Of a stretch of DNA of 64,000 nucleotides, positions 41,548-51,446 are shown piece after piece. The notes under the pieces are model-generated. The model was given only the letters and a program-made list of their open reading frames with translations, did no database searches and had not been told where the DNA came from. Where the stretch lies: NCBI RefSeq assembly GCF_009765825.1, contig NZ_LMUR01000022.1, positions 222,087 to 286,086 on the forward strand. Reading direction: 5' to 3'. This stretch comes from Granulicella sp. L60. Its GTDB lineage: Bacteria > Acidobacteriota > Terriglobia > Terriglobales > Acidobacteriaceae. Position 1 is the first letter of the stretch; each line of letters starts with the position of its first letter. The position numbers were made by a program, and so were the translations under genes.

Positions 41548-44500
41548 ATGAAGAAGTTTTTGACATTGATGACGTTGTTATTCGCCACCGCGTTTCTGGG
41601 CTACGGACAAGCGACCTCCGTGAACGGCGGCGCGATTCAGGGAAGCATTACGGATCCCAGCGGAGCTGTTGTTCCAGGCGCGACCGTCACCATCAAAGGT
41701 ACGGATACGGGCTCTTTGAAGACAACGACTACGGACTCGGCTGGATTCTATAGCGTCGGCCCTCTAAATCCCGGACCATATACTGTCACTATTTCTCGCT
41801 CCGGCTTTCAACAGCTGGAGGTCGCGACGACTGTACACACCGGTACTGCGACACCTGGAAGCTTCAAACTGACCCTAGGGTCCTCGACCGAGACGGTTGA
41901 GGTCAACGCTGGAGCGCTTCAGGTGAATACGGATCAGATCGGTGTTGCGGGTATCGTCAACCGCGAACAGATCGACTCTCTTCCGGTCAACGGCCGCGAC
42001 ATTCTAGACTATGCCCAGCTTCAGCCTGGCGTTGTTCTTCAATCCGGTCAGAGCTTCGACCCTACCAAGGCCGGTTACTCTGCCATCTCGGTGAGCGGTG
42101 TCGGCGGACGTACGACACGTATTCTTCTTGACGGTCAGGACATCACCGACGAGACCGTCGGTACCACGATCTACAACGTACCATCCGGTCCAGTCGAAGA
42201 GTTTCAGCTCAATCGCTCCACGCAAGACGTCTCTGGTTCGGTAACCTCGACCGGTCAGGTGCTCGTCTCGACTCGAGCGGGTACTAACGCATTCCACGGA
42301 AATGCTTTCTATAACTTTCAGGATGCGCGTGCGGGCGCAGCAGACGTTGGAGGCCTAGAGGCTCCCTTCCAACGCAACCAGTTCGGCGGCTACGTCGGCG
42401 GTCCGATTATCAAGGACAAGCTCTTCTTCTTCGGCGGTTTTGAGCGCATCCTGCAGCATGAAGAGGACGTTGCACTCGGCGCCAGCCCGGTCTTTCAGCC
42501 CATTCTCAGCCAATTTCCTTTCGTTCCCGCTCCGTTTACGGACAACTTCAGCATGGCACGCCTGGACTACCAGGGGCCCAAGGGAATCCACTTCTTTGTA
42601 CGTGGCGTGTATAGCGTCAACTCCGACCTAGCTACCTTCGGCCTCACTCCTTATCAGCTCTATCAGAACAGGGATAATGTCCCGGGTCTGGTTGGTGGTG
42701 CAGACTTCACCACTGGTAAGTTCACGCACTCCTTCCGTGGCGGTTATGAGAAGTTCCATAACCTGCTCGAGGATGGTACTGCGGCGGCTGGCAGCTCCAT
42801 TTACAATCCCTCGGGACCCGCCGTGGGCGGCAGTCTCACGCTGGCCGGCAGCTTGAACGCTGGCCCCAATTACCTCGCACCGCAGGGTACCTTCCAGACC
42901 GACAAGCAGTTCCGTTATGACGGTACCTGGACCAAGGGAGCGCACACTGTCAAGTTCGGTTTCGACATGAACCGTCTGGCCAGCGGCGGCTTCGCTGAGT
43001 TCTTCGGAGCATCTCTCTATTCTGACCTGAGCGCTACCACTCAGAATCTCGCGCCGGGTGGAAATATAGCTAATCCGCTTGACTATATTGCGTCCTACTA
43101 CTACATCGGTAACGGCAATAGCCTTTTCTCCGAGCGTCCCGGCTTCGGCCTAGCTGGAGGTCTTACCCCTAGCTGGCGGTTTGCAACCTACATTGCCGAC
43201 ACCTGGAAGGCAGCCTCGTCCTTGACGCTTACTGCTGGTCTACGTTGGAGCGTCGATACCGACCGCGCCAACCAGGACCTGGCTACACCCCTCTGCTCGA
43301 GCGTAGATCCATCGCTCCAGTTTGCCGGATGCACGGGAAACACTCCGCTGTTTGACCAGTATCAAGCTGGCCTCGGTGTAAGAACCCATCAGCCTTATGC
43401 CAACTTTGGGCCGCAGTTCGGATTCAACTTCAGCCCCGGAGATCATAAGACGTCCCTTCGCGGCGGAATTGGTATCTTCTACGAGAGCAGCGTCTTCAAC
43501 AACACTGGTAACTCACGCACCGAGTCTGTTAATTCGGACTTCCCGTCTCAAAATGAGGGTCTCGCACAACAGGGGGCATCGAGCATCTCTCTGCCGGGCT
43601 ACGGCGTAGTCTCAGCAGCGCCAGACGGAACTCCGGTCTCGACGATCCTTAGCGAGTCGATAGGCAAGGCGGCGCCAGAACTTAACGCTATCAAAGCTGA
43701 ATATCAGGCGAAGGTAGCGAATGTTCCGGGTCCCAATCCCTCTTACATCGGCACTGGAAGTGGACTGTATGCAAATAATATTTACGCGGGTCCGTACAAG
43801 AGCCCGTACTCCATTCAGTTCAATGGCGGGATTCAGCGTGAGCTTAGCAAGGGCTTAATCTTAAGCGCCGATTATGTCCACAACGCAACGCTAAAGATTC
43901 CACTCACGCAGGATGTCAACCATAACGGAGCAGCCCGTACGCTCAATACTGCTGCCGCGACAAACGCGATTGCTGTTACAACCGCGAGTCTTGGATGCGC
44001 TGGTGGAGCTTCTTCGGCGGCTATCACTTGCGCCATCGCTGCAGGCGCCAAGATCGGTACCTTCGCGCAGGCTCAGTATGATGCAAACGGCAATCCTCTC
44101 TCCGGAGGTCTTGATTCTGGAGCTGTTTCTCTTGGCGGAGTCGCAGCCTCGTACGCTGGTTTCACCCCAGCTACGGGCGCAGCGTTTCCGGGTACCAACC
44201 CCAACGTTGGCTCAGGTAAGTTCATCCTCCCGATCGGACGTTCTGGATACGATGCTCTCCAGGTGGTTCTGCAGCAGCAGAAGTCCCATCCAGCTCCGGG
44301 CATTGTAAGCAGCAACGTGCAGATCTCTTACAATCTCTCCCGCATTGTTAGTGGTAACGCCGGGACCAACCCCTCCGATCAGTTCTTCGGTGGAGCTCCT
44401 TCGTTCGATAACGATGATCCCAATCGTTACCTCGGCCGTAGTCCTCTCGACCATACCAACGAGTTGAGTTTTGGTGGCAGTCTCGCAATCAAATATGGTT

Positions 44501-45153
44501 TACAGGTTGCAATGATTGGTCACTTCTTCTCCGCTCCTGCTACCTCTCTTACTCTAGACACAACGCAGGGAACGACGGGACAGATCTTCCAAACGGACGT
44601 GGACGGCGACGGGAGTGTAGGCGATCTGGTCCCAGGGACCAATGTTGGGTACTATATGCACCAGATCAAGGGTGGAGGCCTCAACAAGCTGATCAATAAC
44701 TACAACGCCACCATGGCCGGTACGCCGACTCCGGCAGGTCAGGCACTGATTGCTGCTGGTCTCATGACTCAGGCGCAACTTGTCGCTTTGGGTGGAGTTC
44801 AGCAGCCATTAGCTGCCGCTCCTTCCAAGCCGTTGAGCGACGCTGCTCTTCGTACATTCGATCTCAGCGCGAACTACCCGATCAGACTCAGCCGAGTGCG
44901 TGAAGGTCTGAGCATCGTCCCTGGAGTTGCCATGTACAACGTATTCAACATGAGCAACTTCGGACCTATTGATGGCATCGTCGGCAATGCAACGGGCGTT
45001 CTGTTGAATACTGGTGATGCCAATACGCCGGGTTACTACAATGGGCCGAACAATCAGGGCGTGCTCAACGAAGCACGAACCACGCGTAACTCAGGTACCT
45101 TCGATCAGGGTGGCCCGCGTACGACGGAGTTCCAGCTGAAGGTGAACTTCTAA
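41548..45153 (+). CDS. Oar-like TonB-dependent outer-membrane protein with carboxypeptidase-regulatory domain
   Basis: A 1201-residue outer-membrane protein. After a signal peptide (LTLMTLLFATAFLGYGQ) comes a carboxypeptidase-regulatory-like domain (IQGSITDPSGAVVPGATVTI, FYSVGPLNPGPYTVTISRSG), then a TonB plug (REQIDSLPVNGRDILDYAQL) and a large beta barrel ending in EFQLKVNF. This is the big acidobacterial family related to myxococcal Oar, often highly expressed and used for polymer or peptide uptake. ATG 41548 is supported by GGAGAACAGGGACA. Codon use is distinct from its neighbours: C-ending codons and balanced composition, as in strongly expressed genes. A strong terminator follows, so it is monocistronic. 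The ligand is unknown. Confidence 0.94.
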   Translation: MKKFLTLMTLLFATAFLGYGQATSVNGGAIQGSITDPSGAVVPGATVTIKGTDTGSLKTTTTDSAGFYSVGPLNPGPYTVTISRSGFQQLEVATTVHTGTATPGSFKLTLGSSTETVEVNAGALQVNTDQIGVAGIVNREQIDSLPVNGRDILDYAQLQPGVVLQSGQSFDPTKAGYSAISVSGVGGRTTRILLDGQDITDETVGTTIYNVPSGPVEEFQLNRSTQDVSGSVTSTGQVLVSTRAGTNAFHGNAFYNFQDARAGAADVGGLEAPFQRNQFGGYVGGPIIKDKLFFFGGFERILQHEEDVALGASPVFQPILSQFPFVPAPFTDNFSMARLDYQGPKGIHFFVRGVYSVNSDLATFGLTPYQLYQNRDNVPGLVGGADFTTGKFTHSFRGGYEKFHNLLEDGTAAAGSSIYNPSGPAVGGSLTLAGSLNAGPNYLAPQGTFQTDKQFRYDGTWTKGAHTVKFGFDMNRLASGGFAEFFGASLYSDLSATTQNLAPGGNIANPLDYIASYYYIGNGNSLFSERPGFGLAGGLTPSWRFATYIADTWKAASSLTLTAGLRWSVDTDRANQDLATPLCSSVDPSLQFAGCTGNTPLFDQYQAGLGVRTHQPYANFGPQFGFNFSPGDHKTSLRGGIGIFYESSVFNNTGNSRTESVNSDFPSQNEGLAQQGASSISLPGYGVVSAAPDGTPVSTILSESIGKAAPELNAIKAEYQAKVANVPGPNPSYIGTGSGLYANNIYAGPYKSPYSIQFNGGIQRELSKGLILSADYVHNATLKIPLTQDVNHNGAARTLNTAAATNAIAVTTASLGCAGGASSAAITCAIAAGAKIGTFAQAQYDANGNPLSGGLDSGAVSLGGVAASYAGFTPATGAAFPGTNPNVGSGKFILPIGRSGYDALQVVLQQQKSHPAPGIVSSNVQISYNLSRIVSGNAGTNPSDQFFGGAPSFDNDDPNRYLGRSPLDHTNELSFGGSLAIKYGLQVAMIGHFFSAPATSLTLDTTQGTTGQIFQTDVDGDGSVGDLVPGTNVGYYMHQIKGGGLNKLINNYNATMAGTPTPAGQALIAAGLMTQAQLVALGGVQQPLAAAPSKPLSDAALRTFDLSANYPIRLSRVREGLSIVPGVAMYNVFNMSNFGPIDGIVGNATGVLLNTGDANTPGYYNGPNNQGVLNEARTTRNSGTFDQGGPRTTEFQLKVNF

Positions 45154-45189
45154 CCTACGATCAACTAACTTGCAGTTGGTTTGTTATTC

Positions 45190-45219
45190 AAAGTGGAGAC
45201 TTCGGTCTCCACTTTTTTT
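45190..45219 (+). terminator. Strong Rho-independent terminator of the Oar-like gene
   Basis: AAAGTGGAGAC and GTCTCCACTTT form a perfect 11-bp stem with the stable TTCG tetraloop, followed by a run of T. It begins 37 bases after the stop. Confidence 0.92.
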
Positions 45220-45773
45220 GGTCTGTGCGATTGTGTTGGGAGATTGGTTTGGGCTTGGTTTATGTGATCTTGAATAAAGGACTGGATTTGTCGGATATAT
45301 ACTTGATATGCGACCGTCTCTGTCGTATATTCGTTTTATCGCAGTTTTAGCAGCAAAAATATGTGTTTGGGATTGGAGAGCGATGGCCAGATCCCCGCGG
45401 ATTATCTCTTGGCGGAGACCGCGAGGACCTGGAAGCTACAGCCGAAGAGGCCGTAGGCTGCCTGCATTATAAGGTTCGCCTTCCGGGCTGTTCAACTTCG
45501 GTTCAAAACTCCACTCAATCAGGGAAGTGCCTCGAGTTTTTGTTGGCTGAGATTATTATCCAGCCGGACTTCGAGGGTTAGCGGTCAAGGACGAGGTGCG
45601 TTTGTTTTTGCCTCGCATTGTCTGCTGTGGATGGACTGTAGAGGGCTGGCGTTGTTCTGGATTGTTGTTCTGGATTGTTGTCCTGGATCTGTTGTCTTGA
45701 GATTTGTTTGCTTGATCCTAGAACGCGACTGGCCCCTGCCGAATTTGGAATGGACTTTGAGGAGAACGCAGCT
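45220..45773. other. Long upstream region of the siderophore receptor gene
   Basis: No gene is supported. GGCTGAGATTATTATCCAGCC at 45545-45565 (arms GGCT.GAT and ATC.AGCC) is an imperfect palindrome that could bind an iron regulator. Positions 45651-45705 are four tandem copies of a 13-15 base unit (GTTGTTCTGGATT twice, then GTTGTCCTGGATCT and GTTGTCTTGAGATTT). The start is preceded by GAGGAGAACGCAGCT. Confidence 0.55.
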
Positions 45774-48428
45774 ATGAAGCACAAGGCTCATAAGACGGCG
45801 GCAGGCAAGAACCGGGCGATGTTAGGACGAGGACGCGGATGGATCACCGTGGGGACGCTGGCGGCGTATGCGGCTGCGGGTGGGACGAAGTCGGCGCTGG
45901 CATCGGCGGTGAAGACGGATCCGACGGCTGCGGACGGGGCGGGATCGACGCTGCCGTTGAAGCGGTTTGATATCCCTGCCGGACCGTTGGACGCGGCGGT
46001 GAAGGCGTATGAGCATGCTACCGGGCTGACGGTGAAGATTGTGCTTCCGGCGGGGACGCTGGCGGGGTTCAACTCGCAGGGAGTGGTGGGGCTGTATCGC
46101 GAGGATGAGGCGCTTCGGCTTCTGCTGGATGGGACGGGGCTGAACTATCGAGTGGAAGATGCTGCGACGATGCTGGTCGGGGTGCAGTCGAAGGACACGA
46201 TATCTGTAACGGACTCTGTGACAAATTCGGTTTCGCTGACGAAGTTTCCGGAGCCGCTGCTGGATACGCCGCAGAGCATCAGCGTGGTGCCGCAGTTTGT
46301 GATGCAGGATGAGGGTGTTTCGACGCTGAAGGACGCGCTGCGGAATGTGCCCGGCATCAGCATGGCGGCGGGTGAGGCGGGAGCGCAGGGAGACAATCTG
46401 ACCATCCGGGGATTTACGGCGCGGAACGATATTTTTCTCGATGGCGTTCGTGACTTCGGCAGCTACTATCGCGACTCGTTCAACTACGAGCAGGTTGATG
46501 TGCTGGAAGGGCCTGCCGGGGTTGAGTTTGGCCGTGGTGCTACGGGCGGCGTGATCAACCAGGAGAGCAAGGTTCCACAGGCGCAGCAGTTCGTGCGGGT
46601 GCAGGCGCAGTTTGGTACTGATTTGACGCGGCGCGTTACGGCCGACATCAACGAGCCGGAGATGGATGTGCTCGGCGGCACGGCGTATCGCGTGAATGTG
46701 ATGGCGCAGGAGGGCGGCGTTGCGGGACGCGACTATGCCGAGGTGAGGCGGTTCGGACTTGCGCCTTCGGTCTCGATCGGCATGAACACGCCGACGCGGG
46801 CGACGCTGAGCTACTTTCACATTACGGAGAGCGATACGCCGGACTACGGTCTACCTTGGTTCAACAACAAGCTTGCGCCAGGTTCGATACGGCATAACTA
46901 CTATGGCTTTCCCGATGAGAACTACCTGAAGACGAACGATGACATTCTGACGTTGAAGGTGGAGCATGAGTTTTCGCCGAATCTGAATCTGCATATGATT
47001 GCGCGTGCGGCGAACTATCCGCGGCAGGCGCAGATTACGGAGCCGCAGATCTGCTCGAACGCTCCGCTGAGCGTACCGGTAGGCGGGTTTGTATCCAGCC
47101 TGCCGACGTCCGCGGTGAATACGGCGTTGCCCTGTGCTTACACGGGCGCGAGCGATCTGAGTTCGATCATCGTGAATCGAAATCAGATTCAGACAAAGAG
47201 CGTCGAGGGCGATCTCTGGGACCAGACCGAAGTGACGGCGCGATTCAACACCTTTGGTATACGTCATGCCCTGGTGGCTGGAGTCGAAGGCGGACAGGAG
47301 ATCTCGAATCCGATTCGCTACAGCTATACCATCAACAAGATCAACACGGTGCCGACGGCTATGTTGATCGATCCGAATGCGCAGCAGCCGTTCGGGGGCA
47401 CGGGGTATATCTCTTCGGTGGTTCATACGAAGTCGGATAGTGTGGGGCTGTACTTTGTCGATACGATCAAGCTGGGTCGTTTGTTTGAGTTGAGCGGAGG
47501 CGTTAGATGGGATCGCTTCGACACTGGCTATAACCTCTATCAGCCAACGCCTCCTGCGGGTGCGACGGTGACGGCGAACGTTCCGCCGATCAGCCGTATC
47601 GATGAGCAGCCAACGTATCGGGCCGCGTTTGTGTATAAGCCATCGACGCATGGAAGTTTCTACTTCGACTATGCGACGAGCTTTGATCCTGCGGCGGAGT
47701 CGCTTAGTTTGAGCATTGGGCTGGCGAACAGCTCGGCTGCGCCGGAGGAGAACGAGACGTATGAGGCGGGCGCGAAGTGGAGCTTCCTGAACGAGCGGCT
47801 GCTGATGGAAGGAGCATTCTTTCACACGGAGAAGGACAATGCGCGCGAGACCGATCCGACGAACTCGAACAACATCGTTGCGGCGGGAAATCAGTTGGTG
47901 AAGGGCGTGCAGTTCAGCGTGGTGGGACGGCTGCCCGAGGGTATGGACGTGGTGGCGGGATATGCGTATCTCGACAGCGACGTTATCTTCTCGAAGTTCT
48001 ATCCGACGTCGGTTGGATTTCCGCTGGCGAATGTGCCGAAGCAGACGTTCAATCTGTTCATCACACATCGGCTGGGTTGGCATCTGAACGGCGGCGTGGG
48101 CGGGAACTATGTGGGCAGCCGTACGGCGAGTTCGACAGTGCCGTTTGTGCCGACGAGCTATGGACCGGCGCAGACGTTCGCGCCTGGCTCCGCGCCTTGC
48201 GGGGTGACGGTGACGACGTGCTATGAGGTGCTGTCGACGGCGATGAAACAGGTGCCTGGATACTGGGTCTTCAACGCGATGGTGCGACGGCCTTTGACCG
48301 ACAGGCTGGAGCTACAGGCGAATGTGTATAACCTGTTGAACCGGTACTACATCGATCTGCCGCATCCGAGTCACTTGATTCCGGGAGCGGGAGCGAGCGC
48401 TCTGATCGGTGTCAACTTCAAGTTCTAA
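45774..48428 (+). CDS. TonB-dependent siderophore receptor with STN signalling domain
   Basis: An 884-residue outer-membrane ferric-siderophore receptor. The N terminus has a signal-like segment, then a secretin/TonB short N-terminal (STN) domain at about residues 58-130 (FDIPAGPLDAAVKAYEHATG, EDEALRLLLDGTGLNYRVED), indicating possible transmembrane signalling to an anti-sigma factor, although none is adjacent. The plug contains LLDTPQSISVVPQFVMQDEG, LRNVPGISMAAGE and NLTIRGFTARNDIFLDGVRD; the barrel ends in LIGVNFKF. ATG 45774 follows AGGAG; an in-frame ATG 24 bases upstream is less supported. The PiuC-type gene after it is a well-known companion of such receptors. Iron control is expected but only a weak palindrome supports it. 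Confidence 0.94.
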   Translation: MKHKAHKTAAGKNRAMLGRGRGWITVGTLAAYAAAGGTKSALASAVKTDPTAADGAGSTLPLKRFDIPAGPLDAAVKAYEHATGLTVKIVLPAGTLAGFNSQGVVGLYREDEALRLLLDGTGLNYRVEDAATMLVGVQSKDTISVTDSVTNSVSLTKFPEPLLDTPQSISVVPQFVMQDEGVSTLKDALRNVPGISMAAGEAGAQGDNLTIRGFTARNDIFLDGVRDFGSYYRDSFNYEQVDVLEGPAGVEFGRGATGGVINQESKVPQAQQFVRVQAQFGTDLTRRVTADINEPEMDVLGGTAYRVNVMAQEGGVAGRDYAEVRRFGLAPSVSIGMNTPTRATLSYFHITESDTPDYGLPWFNNKLAPGSIRHNYYGFPDENYLKTNDDILTLKVEHEFSPNLNLHMIARAANYPRQAQITEPQICSNAPLSVPVGGFVSSLPTSAVNTALPCAYTGASDLSSIIVNRNQIQTKSVEGDLWDQTEVTARFNTFGIRHALVAGVEGGQEISNPIRYSYTINKINTVPTAMLIDPNAQQPFGGTGYISSVVHTKSDSVGLYFVDTIKLGRLFELSGGVRWDRFDTGYNLYQPTPPAGATVTANVPPISRIDEQPTYRAAFVYKPSTHGSFYFDYATSFDPAAESLSLSIGLANSSAAPEENETYEAGAKWSFLNERLLMEGAFFHTEKDNARETDPTNSNNIVAAGNQLVKGVQFSVVGRLPEGMDVVAGYAYLDSDVIFSKFYPTSVGFPLANVPKQTFNLFITHRLGWHLNGGVGGNYVGSRTASSTVPFVPTSYGPAQTFAPGSAPCGVTVTTCYEVLSTAMKQVPGYWVFNAMVRRPLTDRLELQANVYNLLNRYYIDLPHPSHLIPGAGASALIGVNFKF

Positions 48429-48444
48429 GGTTGTGGGTGGATGG

Positions 48445-48483
48445 AGTGAGTCGGCTGGATATACTCTGGCCGACTTACTTTTG
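48445..48483 (+). terminator. Terminator between the receptor and the piuC-like gene
   Basis: AGTGAGTCGGC (48445-48455) pairs with GCCGACTTACT (48469-48479) over 11 bp with one wobble, and TTTT follows. Partial read-through would still express the downstream gene. Confidence 0.75.
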
Positions 48484-48531
48484 CATGTAAGGATCGGTTG
48501 CAGGTGAGTTCCAGGTGAGAGGATAGTTGCG

Positions 48532-49212
48532 ATGCTGATTACGATTCCGGATGTGTTGAGTGCGAGTGAGGTAGCGCAGGCGCGTGCGGCGCTGGATGCC
48601 GCGGAGTGGGTGGACGGCAAGGTGACGGCCGGCTACCAGGCGCAGAGCGTGAAGGCTAATCTGCAACTGCCGGAGGGTCATCCTGTGGCGGTGAAGCTGG
48701 GCGAGGTGGTGCTGGGTGCGCTGGCGCAGTCGCCGTTGTTTATGTCGGCGGCGCTTCCGCTGCGGGTGTTTCCGCCGATGTTTAATCGGTATGCGGGTGG
48801 AGGACACTTTGGCACTCATGTGGACACGGCGATACGGGCGAATGCGACGACGGGGCAGAGGATCAGGACGGATGTCTCGGCTACGTTGTTTCTCTCTGCA
48901 CCGGAGGAGTATGACGGCGGCGAGCTGCGCGTGGAGGACACGTATGGGGTGCACAGCGTGAAGCTGCCGGCGGGGCATATGGTGTTGTATCCGGCGACGA
49001 GTCTGCATCGGGTAGACCCGGTGACGCGCGGGGCGAGGGTGTCGAGCTTCTTCTGGGTGCAGAGTATGGTTCGCAGCGATGCGGACAGGACGCTGCTCTA
49101 CGATCTGGATACGGCGATTCAGCGGCTGGCGGTGGATGTGCCGGGTAATGCGGCTGGGGTGAAGTTGACGGGGGTGTACCACAACCTGCTGAGGCGCTGG
49201 GCGGAGATGTAG
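48532..49212 (+). CDS. PiuC/YbiX-type Fe(II)/2-oxoglutarate dioxygenase (PKHD-type hydroxylase)
   Basis: A 226-residue cytoplasmic oxygenase. The iron triad is H96-x-D98 in GGHFGTHVDTAI and H159 in ATSLHRVDPVTRG; R169 would bind 2-oxoglutarate. NRYAGGGHFGTH is the family signature, and the C-terminal helix (DADRTLLYDLDTAIQRLAVD) is typical of PiuC. These genes almost always sit beside siderophore receptors and are iron-repressed; they may modify the siderophore or receptor-linked substrate. The start ATG follows GAGGATAGTTGCG. It is separated from the receptor gene by a terminator-like hairpin. Confidence 0.95.
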   Translation: MLITIPDVLSASEVAQARAALDAAEWVDGKVTAGYQAQSVKANLQLPEGHPVAVKLGEVVLGALAQSPLFMSAALPLRVFPPMFNRYAGGGHFGTHVDTAIRANATTGQRIRTDVSATLFLSAPEEYDGGELRVEDTYGVHSVKLPAGHMVLYPATSLHRVDPVTRGARVSSFFWVQSMVRSDADRTLLYDLDTAIQRLAVDVPGNAAGVKLTGVYHNLLRRWAEM

Positions 49213-49269
49213 TGGCTTGGGATGTAGTGGTGCACAAGGGCGGGGCGGTCGTTTAGGATGGAGCGGCCT

Positions 49270-51318
49270 ATGAAAACTCAACCGCGACGTTCTACTGTGA
49301 TTGCCGGAGTCTGCCTTCTTCTGCTGGTGTTTGGATTGCAACTTGCCCTGACGGTGCGACAGGAGTCGCTGACGTGGGATGAGGGTGACCACATCTTCGC
49401 GGGCTATGAGTCGTGGAAGACTCATGACTACGGGCTGAATCCTGAACACCCTCCGCTGATGAAGATGCTGGCTACGGTGCCTCTGCTGGGACTGCCGTTG
49501 AAGGTGCCGGTGCTGCAGCATCGGTTCTTCAAGGAAGAGGCGTACATGAGCGGCAAGGCGCTGCTGTTCGGCAACGCGCCGCAGTACAGTGCGGAGACGC
49601 TGACGTTCCGGGTGCGGCTGGCGGCGGGGATTGTGGCGATTCTGCTGGGGCTGCTGGTGTTTCTGGCGACGCAGGAGATGTTTGGGGTGTGGGCGGCGTT
49701 TGTTGCGCTGGTGGCGCTGACATTCGAGCCGAACATACTGGCGCATGGGGCGTTTGTTACGACGGATACCGGGGTCTCGTGTTTTTTCTTTGCTTCGGTG
49801 TATGCGTTTTATCGGTACTGCAAGGTGCCGACGGTGGGCAGGCTGGCGTTGACGGGGCTGGCGGCGGGGTTGGCGCTGGCGAGTAAGCACTCTGCGGTGT
49901 TGCTGCTGCCGATGCTGGTGTTGCTGGCTGGGTGCGAGGTGGCGTTTCGGTTTGATTCGACTGCGGCGGAGGGGACGCGGGCGAGGCGTGGGGTACGGAT
50001 GATTGGCGCGCTGGCTGCGATCGGCGTGATGGCGGTGGCGGTGCTCTGGGTGTTCTATGGATTCAGGTACAACGCGCGGCCGGATGGGCTGCGGCTCGAT
50101 CCTACGCTGGCGGAGTATGTGCTTCCGCTGAAGCCGATGGAGGCGAAGGGGATATTGTTACTCGCACGGTTTCATATTCTGCCGGAGTCGTATCTGTATG
50201 GGCTGGCGGATGTGCGGGCGATGGCGAATGGGATGCAGAGCTTCATCTTCGGTAAGGTGTATGAGCATGGGGTATGGTTCTACTTCCCGGCGGTGCTGTT
50301 GATCAAATCGACGCTGGGCTGGCTGGCGATGGTTTTGGTTGCGGCTGGCGCGGTGGTGGTGGGGCGTTTTCGACGGTGGCGGGAGATCTTGTTTTTGATG
50401 ATTCCGGCGGCGCTGTATTTGGTAGTGGCGATGGGGTCGAGCCTGAACATCGGGTCGCGGCATATTCTGCCGGTGTATGTGTTTCTGACTGTGTTTGCGG
50501 CGGGTGGATGCTGGGCTTTGGTGGAGTCGAGTGTTGGCAGGAGCGGAGTGGAACGCGGCGGATGGAGTCGTGGGTGGGGGATTGCGGTTGGCGTGCTGCT
50601 GGCGATGCATGTGGTGTCTTCGGCGTGGGCTTATCCGAACTATATGGCGTATGCCAATGAGGCGTGGGGTGGGCCGAAGCAGACGTATAAGTATCTGACG
50701 GACTCGAATGCGGACTGGGCACAGCAGTTGCTCGCGGTGAAGCGGTACACGGATGAGCATGGGATCAAGGAGTGCTGGATCGCTTACTTCGCCGATCCTT
50801 TTCTTGAGACGAAGGACTATGGGATTCCGTGCAAGGCGCTGCCGGTGTATGACTCGTATGTGTCGACTGTGCAGCATCCGGTGCCGGCGACGATTACGGG
50901 GCCGGTGTTCATCAGCGCGGGGGATCTGTATGGGTTTGAGTTTGGATCGAAGGTGCTGAATCCTTACCAGAGGTTTGTGGGGGTAGAGCCGGAGACGCGG
51001 ATTCAGGATGGTGTGATGGTGTACGAGGGGACGTTTGCGGTGCCGCTGGCGTCGTCGCTGAGCTTTGTGCAGGAGTCGAGTGCGCGGTTGAAGGCGAAGG
51101 ACACTGCGGGGGCGGTTGAGGCGGCGCAGCAGGCAGTGGCAATTGCGCCGGATGGGTTCGATCCGCTGGTGGCGCTTGGGGATGCGCTGGTAGCGGCGGG
51201 ACGCGGGGCGGAGGCAAGGGCGGCGTATACGCGTGCACTTGATGTGGCGAAGACGATGGAGCCGGAGGCGCAGGATGTGTGGGCTCCGGTGGTGCAGAAG
51301 AAGATGGCGGGTTTGTGA
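49270..51318 (+). CDS. GT39-family (PMT-like) membrane glycosyltransferase with C-terminal TPR region
   Basis: A 682-residue integral membrane protein. After the first helix (IAGVCLLLLVFGLQLALTV), the first periplasmic loop carries the GT39 acidic pair in LTWDEGDHIFAG (D37-E38) and NPEHPPLMKML. About nine hydrophobic segments follow to roughly residue 470. The last 130 residues are soluble and include TPR-like helices (ARLKAKDTAGAVEAAQQAVA, FDPLVALGDALVAAGRGAEA). GT39 enzymes transfer a sugar from a lipid-linked donor to proteins or lipids. I chose ATG 49270 because GGAGCGGCCT precedes it. A TPR tail on a GT39 enzyme is unusual and may bind a partner. The unknown membrane protein at 51447 follows. 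Confidence 0.9.
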   Translation: MKTQPRRSTVIAGVCLLLLVFGLQLALTVRQESLTWDEGDHIFAGYESWKTHDYGLNPEHPPLMKMLATVPLLGLPLKVPVLQHRFFKEEAYMSGKALLFGNAPQYSAETLTFRVRLAAGIVAILLGLLVFLATQEMFGVWAAFVALVALTFEPNILAHGAFVTTDTGVSCFFFASVYAFYRYCKVPTVGRLALTGLAAGLALASKHSAVLLLPMLVLLAGCEVAFRFDSTAAEGTRARRGVRMIGALAAIGVMAVAVLWVFYGFRYNARPDGLRLDPTLAEYVLPLKPMEAKGILLLARFHILPESYLYGLADVRAMANGMQSFIFGKVYEHGVWFYFPAVLLIKSTLGWLAMVLVAAGAVVVGRFRRWREILFLMIPAALYLVVAMGSSLNIGSRHILPVYVFLTVFAAGGCWALVESSVGRSGVERGGWSRGWGIAVGVLLAMHVVSSAWAYPNYMAYANEAWGGPKQTYKYLTDSNADWAQQLLAVKRYTDEHGIKECWIAYFADPFLETKDYGIPCKALPVYDSYVSTVQHPVPATITGPVFISAGDLYGFEFGSKVLNPYQRFVGVEPETRIQDGVMVYEGTFAVPLASSLSFVQESSARLKAKDTAGAVEAAQQAVAIAPDGFDPLVALGDALVAAGRGAEARAAYTRALDVAKTMEPEAQDVWAPVVQKKMAGL

Positions 51319-51446
51319 TGGGCGCGAGCGTCTTCGACTCTTTTGTGTGAGGTGGTGCTGGCAGGGTTGGTAAGCATGGTGGGAAAGGTGTGGACTCGGG
51401 CAGGGGTTGGGGGGAGAATGTTGGAACTCGCCATCTGGAGGCCGCT

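Noticed and set aside
45460..45540. A tRNA-like T-loop sequence (CGGTTCAAAACTCC)
   Set aside because: The flanking bases do not form T-arm or acceptor stems, so it is not a tRNA.
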